This document shows, piece after piece, positions 53,935 through 61,600 of a DNA stretch of 64,000 bases (positions are counted from its first letter, which is position 1; each line of letters starts with the position of its first letter). The position numbers were made by a program, and so were the translations under genes. The stretch lies in NCBI RefSeq assembly GCF_001637325.1, contig NZ_LRXL01000026.1, forward strand, positions 496,001 to 560,000. The letters run 5' to 3'. Source of the DNA: Cochleicola gelatinilyticus (GTDB taxonomy: Bacteria > Bacteroidota > Bacteroidia > Flavobacteriales > Flavobacteriaceae). The notes below the pieces were generated by a model. That model saw nothing but the letters and a program-made list of their open reading frames with translations. It was not told the DNA's origin and did no database searches.

Positions 53935-54597
53935 ATGCGTTTACTATCTATTAGTATGTTATCCATTTTTATTACAATTTCCTCCACAGCACAGATAGGT
54001 GCTGTTATTGGCGGCAATACGATAGAGCATCCAAATAAAGTAATAGAAGAAAAAAATAAAAAGTTATCCGTTACAAAAAACCTAGCAGAGTTTATTACCA
54101 AATATTGCAATACCGATCGTGAGAAAGCTTTTGCACTATATAATTGGTTGGCACAAAATATTGCCTACGATCACGAACTTCGAACCAATCGTAAAATGCA
54201 GAAAGAGGTATATGTTTCAGAAACTTCGGTAGTGCAGAGGGCACTAAGCAAAAGGAAAGCACTCTGTGGAGGCTATGCTTTCTTATTTAGGGATCTATGT
54301 AAAGAATTAGGAATTCAAACCAAAGTAATTCATGGATTTAGTAAAAGCTATACCGTTAACAAGAATAATTTAGCGACACCAAATCACACTTGGAACGCAG
54401 TTTTAATAAATGGAAACTGGCACTTACTTGATATTACCATGGCGCGAAGTCAAGGAAGCGGAGGAAAACCATCCTCGTATTGGTTTATGACAGACCCAAC
54501 CTATTTTATAAAAACACACTTTCCTGAAAATAGAAAATGGAGTTTCTTAAAACATCCCATAAGTCGTTCTGAATTTGAAAAACTCCCCTCGATATAA
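53935..54597 (+). CDS. Secreted transglutaminase-like protein
   Basis: 220 residues. Signal peptide to about 20 (ISSTAQ). The papain-like triad is visible: Cys in RKALCGGYAFLFRDLCKELG, His in NHTWNAVLI and Asp in HLLDITMA, matching bacterial transglutaminase-core/CYK3-like domains. Often proteases or amidases rather than cross-linkers. Target unknown. Confidence 0.88.
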   Translation: MRLLSISMLSIFITISSTAQIGAVIGGNTIEHPNKVIEEKNKKLSVTKNLAEFITKYCNTDREKAFALYNWLAQNIAYDHELRTNRKMQKEVYVSETSVVQRALSKRKALCGGYAFLFRDLCKELGIQTKVIHGFSKSYTVNKNNLATPNHTWNAVLINGNWHLLDITMARSQGSGGKPSSYWFMTDPTYFIKTHFPENRKWSFLKHPISRSEFEKLPSI

Positions 54598-54605
54598 AAA
54601 CAAAA

Positions 54606-54633
54606 AACCTTCCACTGTTTCCAATGGAAGGTT
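54606..54633. terminator. Bidirectional terminator
   Basis: Perfect 9-bp stem AACCTTCCA/TGGAAGGTT with a 10-base loop, flanked by A-run and T-rich sequence, between the convergent transglutaminase-like gene and rpmA. Confidence 0.85.
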
Positions 54634-54656
54634 ATAATTTTAAAAGAAAATTAGAA

Positions 54657-54920
54657 TTATGCTTCTGCGCCAGGCACTATAGAAACATACGACTTGTTGT
54701 CTTTCTTTTTAGTAAACTTTACAACACCGTCTACTTTAGCGTGTAGTGTATGGTCTTTTCCACCATATACATTTTCACCAGGGTGATGTGTATTACCTCT
54801 TTGTCTTACAATGATATTTCCTGCGATAGCAGCTTGTCCACCAAAAATCTTAACACCTAAGCGTTTCGATTCTGATTCTCTACCGTTCTTGGAACTACCA
54901 ACTCCTTTTTTGTGAGCCAT
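54657..54920 (-). CDS. rpmA: 50S ribosomal protein L27
   Basis: 87 residues: [42 protein letters not shown] and [17 protein letters not shown], the standard bL27 sequence. No N-terminal processing extension. Cotranscribed with rplU 60 bp upstream. Confidence 0.98.
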   Translation of the reverse strand: MAHKKGVGSSKNGRESESKRLGVKIFGGQAAIAGNIIVRQRGNTHHPGENVYGGKDHTLHAKVDGVVKFTKKKDNKSYVSIVPGAEA

Positions 54921-54980
54921 CTTGTTTGATTTTAGGTCCCGCCTTACAGCAGGATGTATTATACTTTAATGGTTTCGAGA

Positions 54981-55697
54981 TTACTTCTCAATACCACCGT
55001 CTAATTTATCTTGTAATTTTTCTAGTTCGTCCCACTTCCCGTCGGCAGCTAACTTTGCTTGCTTTGGCCATGTGTCTGTTACTAGATGTGCTAATCTCGA
55101 ACTCGCATCACTTAAAATAGTTGCGATCGCTTCTGGTTTAGCTTTTGCTACTTTCGCAAAGGTATCTAACCCTGCAGCAATCATTGCTTCTGCAGCTTTT
55201 GGTCCAACACCTTCAATCTTTTTAAGATCATCGGCTTTAGCTGCTTTTTTAGGAGCGGCTTTTTTAGCTGGTTCTGCTTTTGCAGTGGTTTCTTTTTTAG
55301 GAGCAGCTTTTGTTTCTGCTTTTGGTGCAGCTTTCTTAGCCTCCTTTTTTGGTTCTGCCTTTTCAGTTTTAGCTTTTTTAGCTCCTGAAGTTGCAATGCT
55401 TTCAATTACGATTTCAGAAAGGGCTTGTCTATGACCGTTTTTCACACGGTATCCTTTTCTTCGTTTCTTTTTGAAAACAATAACTTTGTCACCTTTAAGG
55501 TGTCTCACGACTTTTGCTCCGATAAGAGCGCCGTCTATAGCCGGGGCGCCAATAGTAATTGAATCACCGTCGCCTACTAAAAGTACATTGTCGAACTCGA
55601 CTTTTTTACCTTCTTCAGTAGACAAACGATTTACAAAGACTTTTTGATCTTTTGCAACTTTAACTTGCTGCCCTGCTATCTCTACAATTGCGTACAT
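54981..55697 (-). CDS. rplU: 50S ribosomal protein L21 with C-terminal HhH extension
   Basis: 238 residues, more than twice the usual ~103. Residues 1-104 are normal bL21 (MYAIVEIAGQQVKVAKDQ, KGDKVIVFKKKRRKGYRVKNGHRQ). A Lys/Ala/Glu-rich linker (105-155) leads to a helical domain with LKKIEGVGPKAAEAMIAAGLDTFAKVA (helix-hairpin-helix) and a final TWPKQAKLAADGKWDELEKLQDKL. One continuous frame, no frameshift. Found in other Flavobacteria as far as I recall; purpose of the extra domain is unknown. Confidence 0.95.
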   Translation of the reverse strand: MYAIVEIAGQQVKVAKDQKVFVNRLSTEEGKKVEFDNVLLVGDGDSITIGAPAIDGALIGAKVVRHLKGDKVIVFKKKRRKGYRVKNGHRQALSEIVIESIATSGAKKAKTEKAEPKKEAKKAAPKAETKAAPKKETTAKAEPAKKAAPKKAAKADDLKKIEGVGPKAAEAMIAAGLDTFAKVAKAKPEAIATILSDASSRLAHLVTDTWPKQAKLAADGKWDELEKLQDKLDGGIEK

Positions 55698-55788
55698 AGC
55701 GTAATCGTTTATTAAATTAGTTTATAAAATCCCAAATCGCAGTTGGGTCTGCACCCTCTCAACCAGACATAATCCGTATAAGGGGCTG

Positions 55789-55819
55789 CAAATATAATTT
55801 TTAATACTGAAACAGCAAA
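55789..55819 (-). promoter_or_regulatory. Promoter of rplU-rpmA (TTTG-N19-TATATTTG)
   Basis: On the minus strand a full Bacteroidota promoter: -33 TTTG (55816-55819), 19-base spacer, -7 TATATTTG (55789-55796). Start expected about 55782, giving a leader of about 85 bases that contains a stem-loop GGGT-GCAG-ACCC extended by GTT/AAC. Confidence 0.8.
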
Positions 55820-55832
55820 GTGTTTAAAGTGA

Positions 55833-56291
55833 TTATTTTAAGGTGTTTCGCTTTCCATCGGGCGTATTCCAAGAACTTTTTAGTAATTGCATGAAGGCAA
55901 GGGTAAGAACCATGGTTGTAGCAAAGCCCATAACGACTAACGAAATAAGAATCATTAAGGTTCCTGTTTCGTAATTCCAACCCCAAGAATCAAGGATGTT
56001 CGCAGAAAATTCACTGTCAATCAAGTACATATAAAGCGCCATAAAAACAGTAAAGACCAATGTAGCTAAACCTCCAGTAAAAATTCCTAACTGAAATCCT
56101 TTTTGATATTTAAAATTATTTTTATCAGCTTTATATTTCTTCATCGCTAATAAGATTCCAATACCAAATATTACTCCATTAGCTGCACTAAATACAGGAT
56201 AATGGTGAAGACCTATTAATTTAGAAAGCAAAAAATATGCAATGAGAATAATGGCAATGAGAATCCCGTATCGGGTATAAATCTTAGACAT
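55833..56291 (-). CDS. DUF4199-like membrane protein
   Basis: 152 residues, four transmembrane helices: GILIAIILIAYFLLSKLIG, YPVFSAANGVIFGIGILLA, GFQLGIFTGGLATLVFTVFMALYMYLID and GTLMILISLVVMGFATTMVLTLAFMQLL. The KNNFKYQKGFQLG loop fits DUF4199. Function unknown. Confidence 0.78.
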   Translation of the reverse strand: MSKIYTRYGILIAIILIAYFLLSKLIGLHHYPVFSAANGVIFGIGILLAMKKYKADKNNFKYQKGFQLGIFTGGLATLVFTVFMALYMYLIDSEFSANILDSWGWNYETGTLMILISLVVMGFATTMVLTLAFMQLLKSSWNTPDGKRNTLK

Positions 56292-56352
56292 GGTAGTTGG
56301 TTTTAAGTATGAAAATTACGAAATAGTTACAATAGTTACTCTAAAGACTTTG

Positions 56353-57225
56353 TTAACTTTTATTTGCAAGAAGCACTCCAATAAGTATAATAACAGCAGC
56401 TCCCATCTGTATAAGTGAGAAATGCTCCCCATCTAGCAACCCCCAAAGCAATGCAACTATAGGGATGGTATAGGTTACCGAAGACGCAAACACTGGTGTG
56501 CTCATATGCACCAAGCTGTTAAATAGAATCTTAGCCACCCCTGTTCCTACTACTCCTAAGATAAGAAGAAAACCCAAAGAAGGCATGAGGTTTTCAGAAC
56601 TCAGTGTTGTTTCTTCAAAAAAACCAGAAAAAGAAAGTACGATTAGAGCAGGAATAAAAATAATTGCAAATTGCCCTACAGTAATAGTCATTGCAGACAC
56701 ATTTTGTAAATATCGTTTTAGAACATTTACATTAACTGCATAACAGATCGAGGCAATCATAACCAACCCACTATACCAATAATTCTGATCTGGGTGTAAC
56801 TCGGAACCGCTCCAAACTAATAACAAACTTCCCAAAAGCCCAATAATAACACCTAATATTTGATTCCTCGAAAAAGTAATAGCAAATAATAATGCTCCCA
56901 AAAGAAGCGTCATAATAGGGGTAGTAGAATTTAGCACCGAAGCAATCGCACTATCAATTTCAGTTTCGGCAAAAGCAAATAAAAATGCTGGAATAAAAGT
57001 CCCAACAAAACCCGAAAGTATGATCCACTTCCACTCTCTTTTTGTAATCGTTTTCAGTTTAGAAAATCCGATAATAAACAAGAAAGTTCCAGCAAAGATA
57101 ATTCGCAACGCTCCTAACTGAAGCGGTGTTAGGCCTATAAGCGCTTTTTTAATAAGTATAAAGGAGCTTCCCCAGATAACGGAGAGAATGGCAAGATAGA
57201 TCCACTTGTTATCGAGTCCCTTCAT
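56353..57225 (-). CDS. EamA/DMT-family transporter
   Basis: 290 residues, ten transmembrane helices in two EamA halves: WIYLAILSVIWGSSFILIKKALIGL...LGALRIIFAGTFL, and SGLVMIASICYAVNVNVLKRYL...PIVALLWGLLDGEHF. These are metabolite exporters of broad range; substrate unknown. Confidence 0.93.
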   Translation of the reverse strand: MKGLDNKWIYLAILSVIWGSSFILIKKALIGLTPLQLGALRIIFAGTFLFIIGFSKLKTITKREWKWIILSGFVGTFIPAFLFAFAETEIDSAIASVLNSTTPIMTLLLGALLFAITFSRNQILGVIIGLLGSLLLVWSGSELHPDQNYWYSGLVMIASICYAVNVNVLKRYLQNVSAMTITVGQFAIIFIPALIVLSFSGFFEETTLSSENLMPSLGFLLILGVVGTGVAKILFNSLVHMSTPVFASSVTYTIPIVALLWGLLDGEHFSLIQMGAAVIILIGVLLANKS

Positions 57226-57248
57226 AGAGGATGCAAAGATGAGATTTA

Positions 57249-57280
57249 AATTCTGAATTTAGAATTTAGAATTCAGAATT
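57249..57280. repeat. AT-rich perfect inverted repeat
   Basis: AATTCTGAATT and AATTCAGAATT arms (11 bp) around TAGAATTTAG, just upstream of the DMT transporter start and 3' of gldD. Could be an operator or a weak hairpin; the loop itself repeats the AGAATTT unit. Confidence 0.45.
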
Positions 57281-57366
57281 ATTTCCACATCAGTACCGAT
57301 TTAGAATACCACGAAAAAAATAATAGATTCGTTAATTTTTTGAATCTCCATTTTTAAATTTTCAGA

Positions 57367-57921
57367 TTAATTCTTCCACTCCAAAGATTCCATAAGCTGT
57401 CTTACATCGTTCCGCAGATATTCAATAGCGGGATATAGTGAATCGAAGTTTGGCTTGGTTTCAAAATAGACCGAACCTGTTACAAAGTGTTGTACACTGT
57501 CGGTAACATAGAATTGGGTTTGTGTTGCTGCATTTCCATTAATCATGTAAAACATTCCGTAGACTTTATTCTCGGGATTTACAAACACTTTTTCAGGAAT
57601 CTCCTTAGCTTTAATAGTATGGTCATACGTTAATTTTTGTGCATCATATAATAGAGAATCAAGATTCCTATTATGAACCGGCCGATAGGTAAGGTACACT
57701 GTAGCCTTCATATTAGGATATACAATATTTACCCCGCAATTTTGTTTATTTACTAAAGTAGCACGATTGTTCTTTTTAAAAATATATGGACAATTAGAGG
57801 TGACTTCCTCATAACTTGGCGTAGGGTATTCTAAACGAAGCATTGCATTAGGTTTTATAACCACATCATCTTCACAAGAACTAAAAAAAATAATAAAAAG
57901 CAACAGCAGTCCGGTGCGCAT
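57367..57921 (-). CDS. gldD: Gliding-motility lipoprotein GldD
   Basis: 184 residues. Signal peptide with lipobox FSSC (Cys16). Characteristic blocks: LRLEYPTPSYEEVTSNCPYIF, NCGVNIVYPNMKATVYLTYRPV, GMFYMINGNAATQTQFYVTDS and FVTGSVYFETKPNFDSLYPA. GldD is needed for Flavobacterium gliding and type IX secretion. One base after gldE on the same strand, its conserved place. Confidence 0.95.
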   Translation of the reverse strand: MRTGLLLLFIIFFSSCEDDVVIKPNAMLRLEYPTPSYEEVTSNCPYIFKKNNRATLVNKQNCGVNIVYPNMKATVYLTYRPVHNRNLDSLLYDAQKLTYDHTIKAKEIPEKVFVNPENKVYGMFYMINGNAATQTQFYVTDSVQHFVTGSVYFETKPNFDSLYPAIEYLRNDVRQLMESLEWKN

Positions 57922-57922
57922 A

Positions 57923-59257
57923 TTATGATTGAATTGAAAGTTTAATTTGTTTAATACGTTTATTGTCGAACGCCTCTATAGTAAACGCGTAATCATGAAA
58001 AGTTATTATCTCATCTTTCTTTGGAAACCCTTTCGATATTTCTAATAGAAACCCTGCTAGTGTTTCTGCGTCGCCTTTCTCGTCTTCGAAGAATTGTGGG
58101 TCTTCCAACTTAATGACTTTGTAAAAATCCTTGAGAGGTGTCTTACCTTCAAACACATAAGTGTGGTCGTCTAATTTGGAAAATACCAAATCTTCATCGT
58201 CGAACTCATCACTAATTTCTCCTACAATTTCTTCAATAATGTCTTCTAACGAAATAAGTCCGCTGGTGCCACCATATTCATCTACAACAATGGCAAGATG
58301 CATTTTCATGTTTTTAAATTCATTCAGAAGATCATCTAGCTTTTTATTTTCTGGAACGAAATAAGCCTTGCGCACCAATGTGGTCCAATCGAAAGTTTTA
58401 CGATCTATGTGCGGCATTAAGTCTTTTACATATAAAATTCCAGTAATGTTATCGATACTGTCTTTGTACACAGGAATTCGAGAATACCCATTTTCTATTA
58501 TCTCGGGCATGATATTGCTATAAAGAGCGGCTTCATTTAAAGCGAAAATATCCATCCGGTTTTTCATTACCTGTTTTGTGTCGGTATTTCCGAAGGTAAC
58601 AATTCCCTGCAATATTTTTTGTTCTTCCTGTGTGGTGTCGCGCTCGTCGGTAAGTTCTAGCGCTTGAGATAATTGGTCAACACTAATATTCGATTTTTGC
58701 TTTCCAAATTTCTCATGAATATATAAGGTTGCCGCGCGCATAGGCATACTAATAGGCGCTAGTAAAGTATCGAGTACATTTAGCGGATATGCCATAAAAG
58801 AGGCAAAAGTAATACGATTCCGGTTTGCATAAATCTTTGGAAGAATTTCTCCGAACAATAAAATAAGAAAGGTAACCACCCCTATTTTAACCAAAAACAC
58901 AGCATTAATCTCAAAAAAATAGGCATTAAAAGTATAGTTCCAATCTTTAAACCAAATACTGCTCAAGCTTTCAAACAGTAGAACAATGGCAATATTAATT
59001 GCATTGTTCGCTACTAGAATTGTAGCTAGTAATTTTTTTGGTTTTCCAAGTAATTTCTGAACGATCTCCAACTGTTTCGAACCTTTTGAAGCTGCGTCGG
59101 TCCCCTCAAAATCGGTAGAAGTTAGCGAAAAGAAAGCCACTTCGGCTCCCGAAATTAATGCAGAGCAAAGTAACAACACCAACAAAAACAGCACGCTAGT
59201 GATCTGCGTAATGTCGATAAGGTTAATAAACAATAAACTCGGAGGTTCTAGGTCCAA
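57923..59257 (-). CDS. gldE: Gliding-motility-associated protein GldE (CBS/CorC type)
   Basis: 444 residues. N-terminal DUF21/CNNM membrane domain (SALISGAEVAFFSLTSTDFEG, AINIAIVLLFESL), then tandem CBS domains (SRIPVYKDSIDNITGILYVKDLMPHI; HLAIVVDEYGGTSGLISLEDIIEEIVGEISDE) and a CorC_HlyC C-terminal domain. Membrane partner of GldD in gliding; the fold suggests cation transport. Lies between ssb and gldD. Confidence 0.95.
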   Translation of the reverse strand: MDLEPPSLLFINLIDITQITSVLFLLVLLLCSALISGAEVAFFSLTSTDFEGTDAASKGSKQLEIVQKLLGKPKKLLATILVANNAINIAIVLLFESLSSIWFKDWNYTFNAYFFEINAVFLVKIGVVTFLILLFGEILPKIYANRNRITFASFMAYPLNVLDTLLAPISMPMRAATLYIHEKFGKQKSNISVDQLSQALELTDERDTTQEEQKILQGIVTFGNTDTKQVMKNRMDIFALNEAALYSNIMPEIIENGYSRIPVYKDSIDNITGILYVKDLMPHIDRKTFDWTTLVRKAYFVPENKKLDDLLNEFKNMKMHLAIVVDEYGGTSGLISLEDIIEEIVGEISDEFDDEDLVFSKLDDHTYVFEGKTPLKDFYKVIKLEDPQFFEDEKGDAETLAGFLLEISKGFPKKDEIITFHDYAFTIEAFDNKRIKQIKLSIQS

Positions 59258-59277
59258 AATGTGTCTTTAATTTACTA

Positions 59278-59736
59278 TTAAAAAGGAAGATCATCATCGT
59301 CATCGGTAGCTTGTTGAGAAGCCGGTTGCGATTGGGACTGCTGATTTGTATTTTGTTGTGCATTCGATGGGTTCGAGGTTGGCATTGCACCACTTTCAGT
59401 TTTAGGAGTTAAAAACGTAAAATCGGTACATTGAATTTCGGTACTATATCGATCCTGCCCTTTTTCATCCTGCCATTTACGAGTTTTAAGTCGCCCTTCA
59501 ATATACACCTTATCTCCTTTATGCAAATACTTTTCACATATTTCAGCACCTTTGTTTCGAACCACAATATTATGCCATTCGGTATTACTCACCTTTTCTC
59601 CTGTAGTACGATTGGTATAGGTCTCGTTTGTGGCTAGCGGAAATCTTCCAATACTGCCACCACCTTCAAAATAGTGCATCTTTACTTCATCTCCTGTATG
59701 CCCAATAAGCATAACTTTATTCAATGTTCCACTCAT
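59278..59736 (-). CDS. ssb: Single-stranded DNA-binding protein
   Basis: 152 residues. OB fold: MSGTLNKVMLIGHTGDEVKMHYFEGGGSIGRFPLATNE, NTEWHNIVVRNKGAEICEKYLHKGDKVYIEGRLKTRKWQDEKG. A Gln/Ser/Asn linker ends in the acidic partner-binding tip DDDDDLPF. Essential for replication, repair and recombination. Between mutY and gldE. Confidence 0.97.
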   Translation of the reverse strand: MSGTLNKVMLIGHTGDEVKMHYFEGGGSIGRFPLATNETYTNRTTGEKVSNTEWHNIVVRNKGAEICEKYLHKGDKVYIEGRLKTRKWQDEKGQDRYSTEIQCTDFTFLTPKTESGAMPTSNPSNAQQNTNQQSQSQPASQQATDDDDDLPF

Positions 59737-59795
59737 CTGTCTGCTATTTATATTCGTTACAAAGGTAGCGTATGTGTTTTAAATATAGTGCTTTT

Positions 59796-60863
59796 TCAAT
59801 TTGTAAAGGCTGAAAATTCTGAAATAAAATTTTGAATCAATACTGGTACCGGGTAGTCTCTTATTTCTGAAATAGGAACTCTATTCTTTTTTACTTCTGA
59901 AACTGAAACAATCCAAAAACGCGTATAGAGATGCTGATGAGACAATTTATGTATTACAGAATCTTCCTTATACAACACCACACTCTGAAGCTGTATTCCA
60001 GCCACCAAAGTTTTAAAACCCGTTTCCTTCTTTAATACATCCAGCGAAACTTCTTTCTCTGTTTCCACCAAGGGAAATTCATATAATTGCTGCCAAATTC
60101 CTTTCTGAGTACGCTGAATAAGTTGTGTGGTATTATCAGGCGAAAGAAACACAAGATAATTGAAAAACCGTTTTTTTACTTTTACCTTTTTAAGTTTAAC
60201 AGGAATCTCTTTTACGCTACCATTATTATACGCTACACACTCATCTTTAAAAATACACCGCGAACATTCTGGGTTCTGAGGCACACAAAACCGAGCACCA
60301 AACTCCATTATTGCTTGATTATATGTGCCAGGGTTCGATTCCTCCAGTAACTTTTGTGCTAACACCTTAAAGTCTTTAATTCCTTTAGATACATTAATAG
60401 GTGTTGTAATTCCAAAAACACGTGCTAAAACACGATACACATTTCCATCGACCACTGCATGCGGCAGGCTAAAACAAATAGAGGCAATAGCACTGGCCGT
60501 ATAATCCCCCACACCTTTTAAGGCTACTAGATCTTTATAAGTAGATGGAAACCTCCCGTTTAACTCATACGCAATGTATTTTGCTGTAGTATGTAGGTTC
60601 CTTGCACGAGAATAATATCCCAAACCTTGCCATAATTTTAACACTTCAGCTTCAGATGCTGCTGCAAGATCAAAAACTGTAGGAAACGTCTCTGTAAATT
60701 TAAAATAATAGGGCATTCCTTGTGCAACGCGGGTTTGTTGTAACATAATTTCCGAAAGCCAAATAAAGTAAGGGTCTTTCGTGCCTCGCCATGGAAGCTC
60801 ACGTTTGTTTTCTAAATACCACGAAATGAGTTTATTAGAAAAAAAAGGGGCATTTTCGTTCAT
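59796..60863 (-). CDS. mutY: A/G-specific adenine glycosylase
   Basis: 355 residues. HhH-GPD glycosylase: ELPWRGTKDPYFIWLSEIMLQQTRV, then KGVGDYTASAIASICF, DGNVYRVLARVFG and the iron-sulfur cysteines CVPQNPECSRCIFKDEC. The C-terminal NUDIX-like MutT domain checks for 8-oxoguanine. It removes A opposite 8-oxoG. Upstream of ssb-gldE-gldD. Confidence 0.97.
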   Translation of the reverse strand: MNENAPFFSNKLISWYLENKRELPWRGTKDPYFIWLSEIMLQQTRVAQGMPYYFKFTETFPTVFDLAAASEAEVLKLWQGLGYYSRARNLHTTAKYIAYELNGRFPSTYKDLVALKGVGDYTASAIASICFSLPHAVVDGNVYRVLARVFGITTPINVSKGIKDFKVLAQKLLEESNPGTYNQAIMEFGARFCVPQNPECSRCIFKDECVAYNNGSVKEIPVKLKKVKVKKRFFNYLVFLSPDNTTQLIQRTQKGIWQQLYEFPLVETEKEVSLDVLKKETGFKTLVAGIQLQSVVLYKEDSVIHKLSHQHLYTRFWIVSVSEVKKNRVPISEIRDYPVPVLIQNFISEFSAFTN

Positions 60864-60908
60864 AGAACAAAAATACGCTATATATGGTTATATTTTAACG
60901 CATTAACC

Positions 60909-60941
60909 TTTGAGGAATTGATTATAAAATTGTTATATTTG
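60909..60941 (+). promoter_or_regulatory. Promoter of the HU gene (TTTG-N21-TATATTTG)
   Basis: -33 TTTG at 60909-60912, 21-base spacer, -7 TATATTTG at 60934-60941; leader of about 45 AT-rich bases before the HU ATG. Confidence 0.75.
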
Positions 60942-60991
60942 CCCTCTTGAAAAAAAATAAAACCTAAATTTACTTATTAAAAAAATTAATC

Positions 60992-61282
60992 ATGACGAAA
61001 GCAGATATTGTTGAAAAGATTTCAGAAAAATTAGGAATGGAAAAAGGAGACGTACAAGCTACTGTTGAAACATTCATGGAAGAAGTAAAAACTTCTTTAG
61101 AAGGTGGTGACAATGTTTACCTTAGAGGTTTCGGAAGTTTTATTATTAAGAAAAGAGCAGAAAAAACTGGAAGAAATATTTCTAAAAATACAACTATTAA
61201 GATCCCCGCTCATAACATCCCTGCATTTAAGCCTGCAAAGATATTTGTAGAAGGAGTGAAAACAAACGTTGAAGTAAAATAA
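60992..61282 (+). CDS. HU-family nucleoid protein
   Basis: 96 residues. MTKADIVEKISEKLGMEKGDV dimer helices, GDNVYLRGFGSFIIKKRAEKTGRNISKNTTIKIPAHNIPAFKPAK (the DNA-gripping beta arm). Slightly longer arm and tail than the E. coli protein. Bends and compacts DNA. Divergent from mutY; followed by a terminator and a 29-residue basic gene. Confidence 0.96.
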   Translation: MTKADIVEKISEKLGMEKGDVQATVETFMEEVKTSLEGGDNVYLRGFGSFIIKKRAEKTGRNISKNTTIKIPAHNIPAFKPAKIFVEGVKTNVEVK

Positions 61283-61289
61283 TAATAAC

Positions 61290-61314
61290 GCCCTCGGTGC
61301 TCCGAGGGCTTCTT
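61290..61314 (+). terminator. Hairpin terminator after HU
   Basis: Perfect 8-bp stem GCCCTCGG/CCGAGGGC with loop TGCT; the tail is TTCTT, so termination may be partial, letting some transcription reach the next small gene. Confidence 0.75.
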
Positions 61315-61329
61315 AAAAATCAATAGACT

Positions 61330-61419
61330 ATGCCAAGTGGTAAAAAAAGAAAAAGACATAAGGTTGCAACGCACAAACGTAAAAAAAGAAGACGCGCGAA
61401 TCGCCACAAGAAGAAGTAG
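61330..61419 (+). CDS. Very small basic protein, AURKAIP1/COX24 (DUF1713) type
   Basis: 29 residues, beginning MPSGKKRKRHKVATHKRKK and ending NRHKKK; over half the residues are Lys, Arg or His. It matches the short Bacteroidota AURKAIP1/COX24-domain proteins related to mitochondrial ribosomal protein mS38, so a ribosome-bound role is likely (family knowledge). Easily missed because of its length. A terminator overlaps its stop codon, and HU lies upstream. Confidence 0.85.
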   Translation: MPSGKKRKRHKVATHKRKKRRRANRHKKK

Positions 61420-61438
61420 TTTTTCAACTACTTTTTTT
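61414..61438 (+). terminator. Rho-independent terminator overlapping the stop codon
   Basis: Arms AAGTAGTT/AACTACTT with loop TTTC and seven T. The left arm contains the TAG stop of the 29-residue gene. Confidence 0.9.
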
Positions 61439-61563
61439 GTTTAAAGAAATTACTAGTACGTTCTTTGAAAAAGAGACAAACCTTCCTTATTGTTAAAGGA
61501 AAAAGTGGTCTCAGCAGGTTTATAAATATAAGACCTGTTATTGAAATATTGTTTAATCCATTT

Positions 61564-61582
61564 GTCACGTGTACAGCGTGAC
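61564..61582 (+). other. Leader hairpin before the RNase E/G gene
   Basis: Perfect 6-bp stem GTCACG/CGTGAC with a 7-base loop, 18 bases upstream of the start codon. A second inverted pair CAGGT/ACCTG lies at 61516-61538. Candidate for leader-based control. Confidence 0.45.
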
Positions 61583-61600
61583 GGATAAAAATTAATTAAA

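Noticed and set aside
55072-55434. Ala/Ser-rich open frame antisense to rplU
   Set aside because: Mirror of the Lys/Ala linker of L21; no independent start signals.
57241-57282. CRISPR-like repeat
   Set aside because: A single AT-rich palindrome without spaced repeats; no cas genes in the window.
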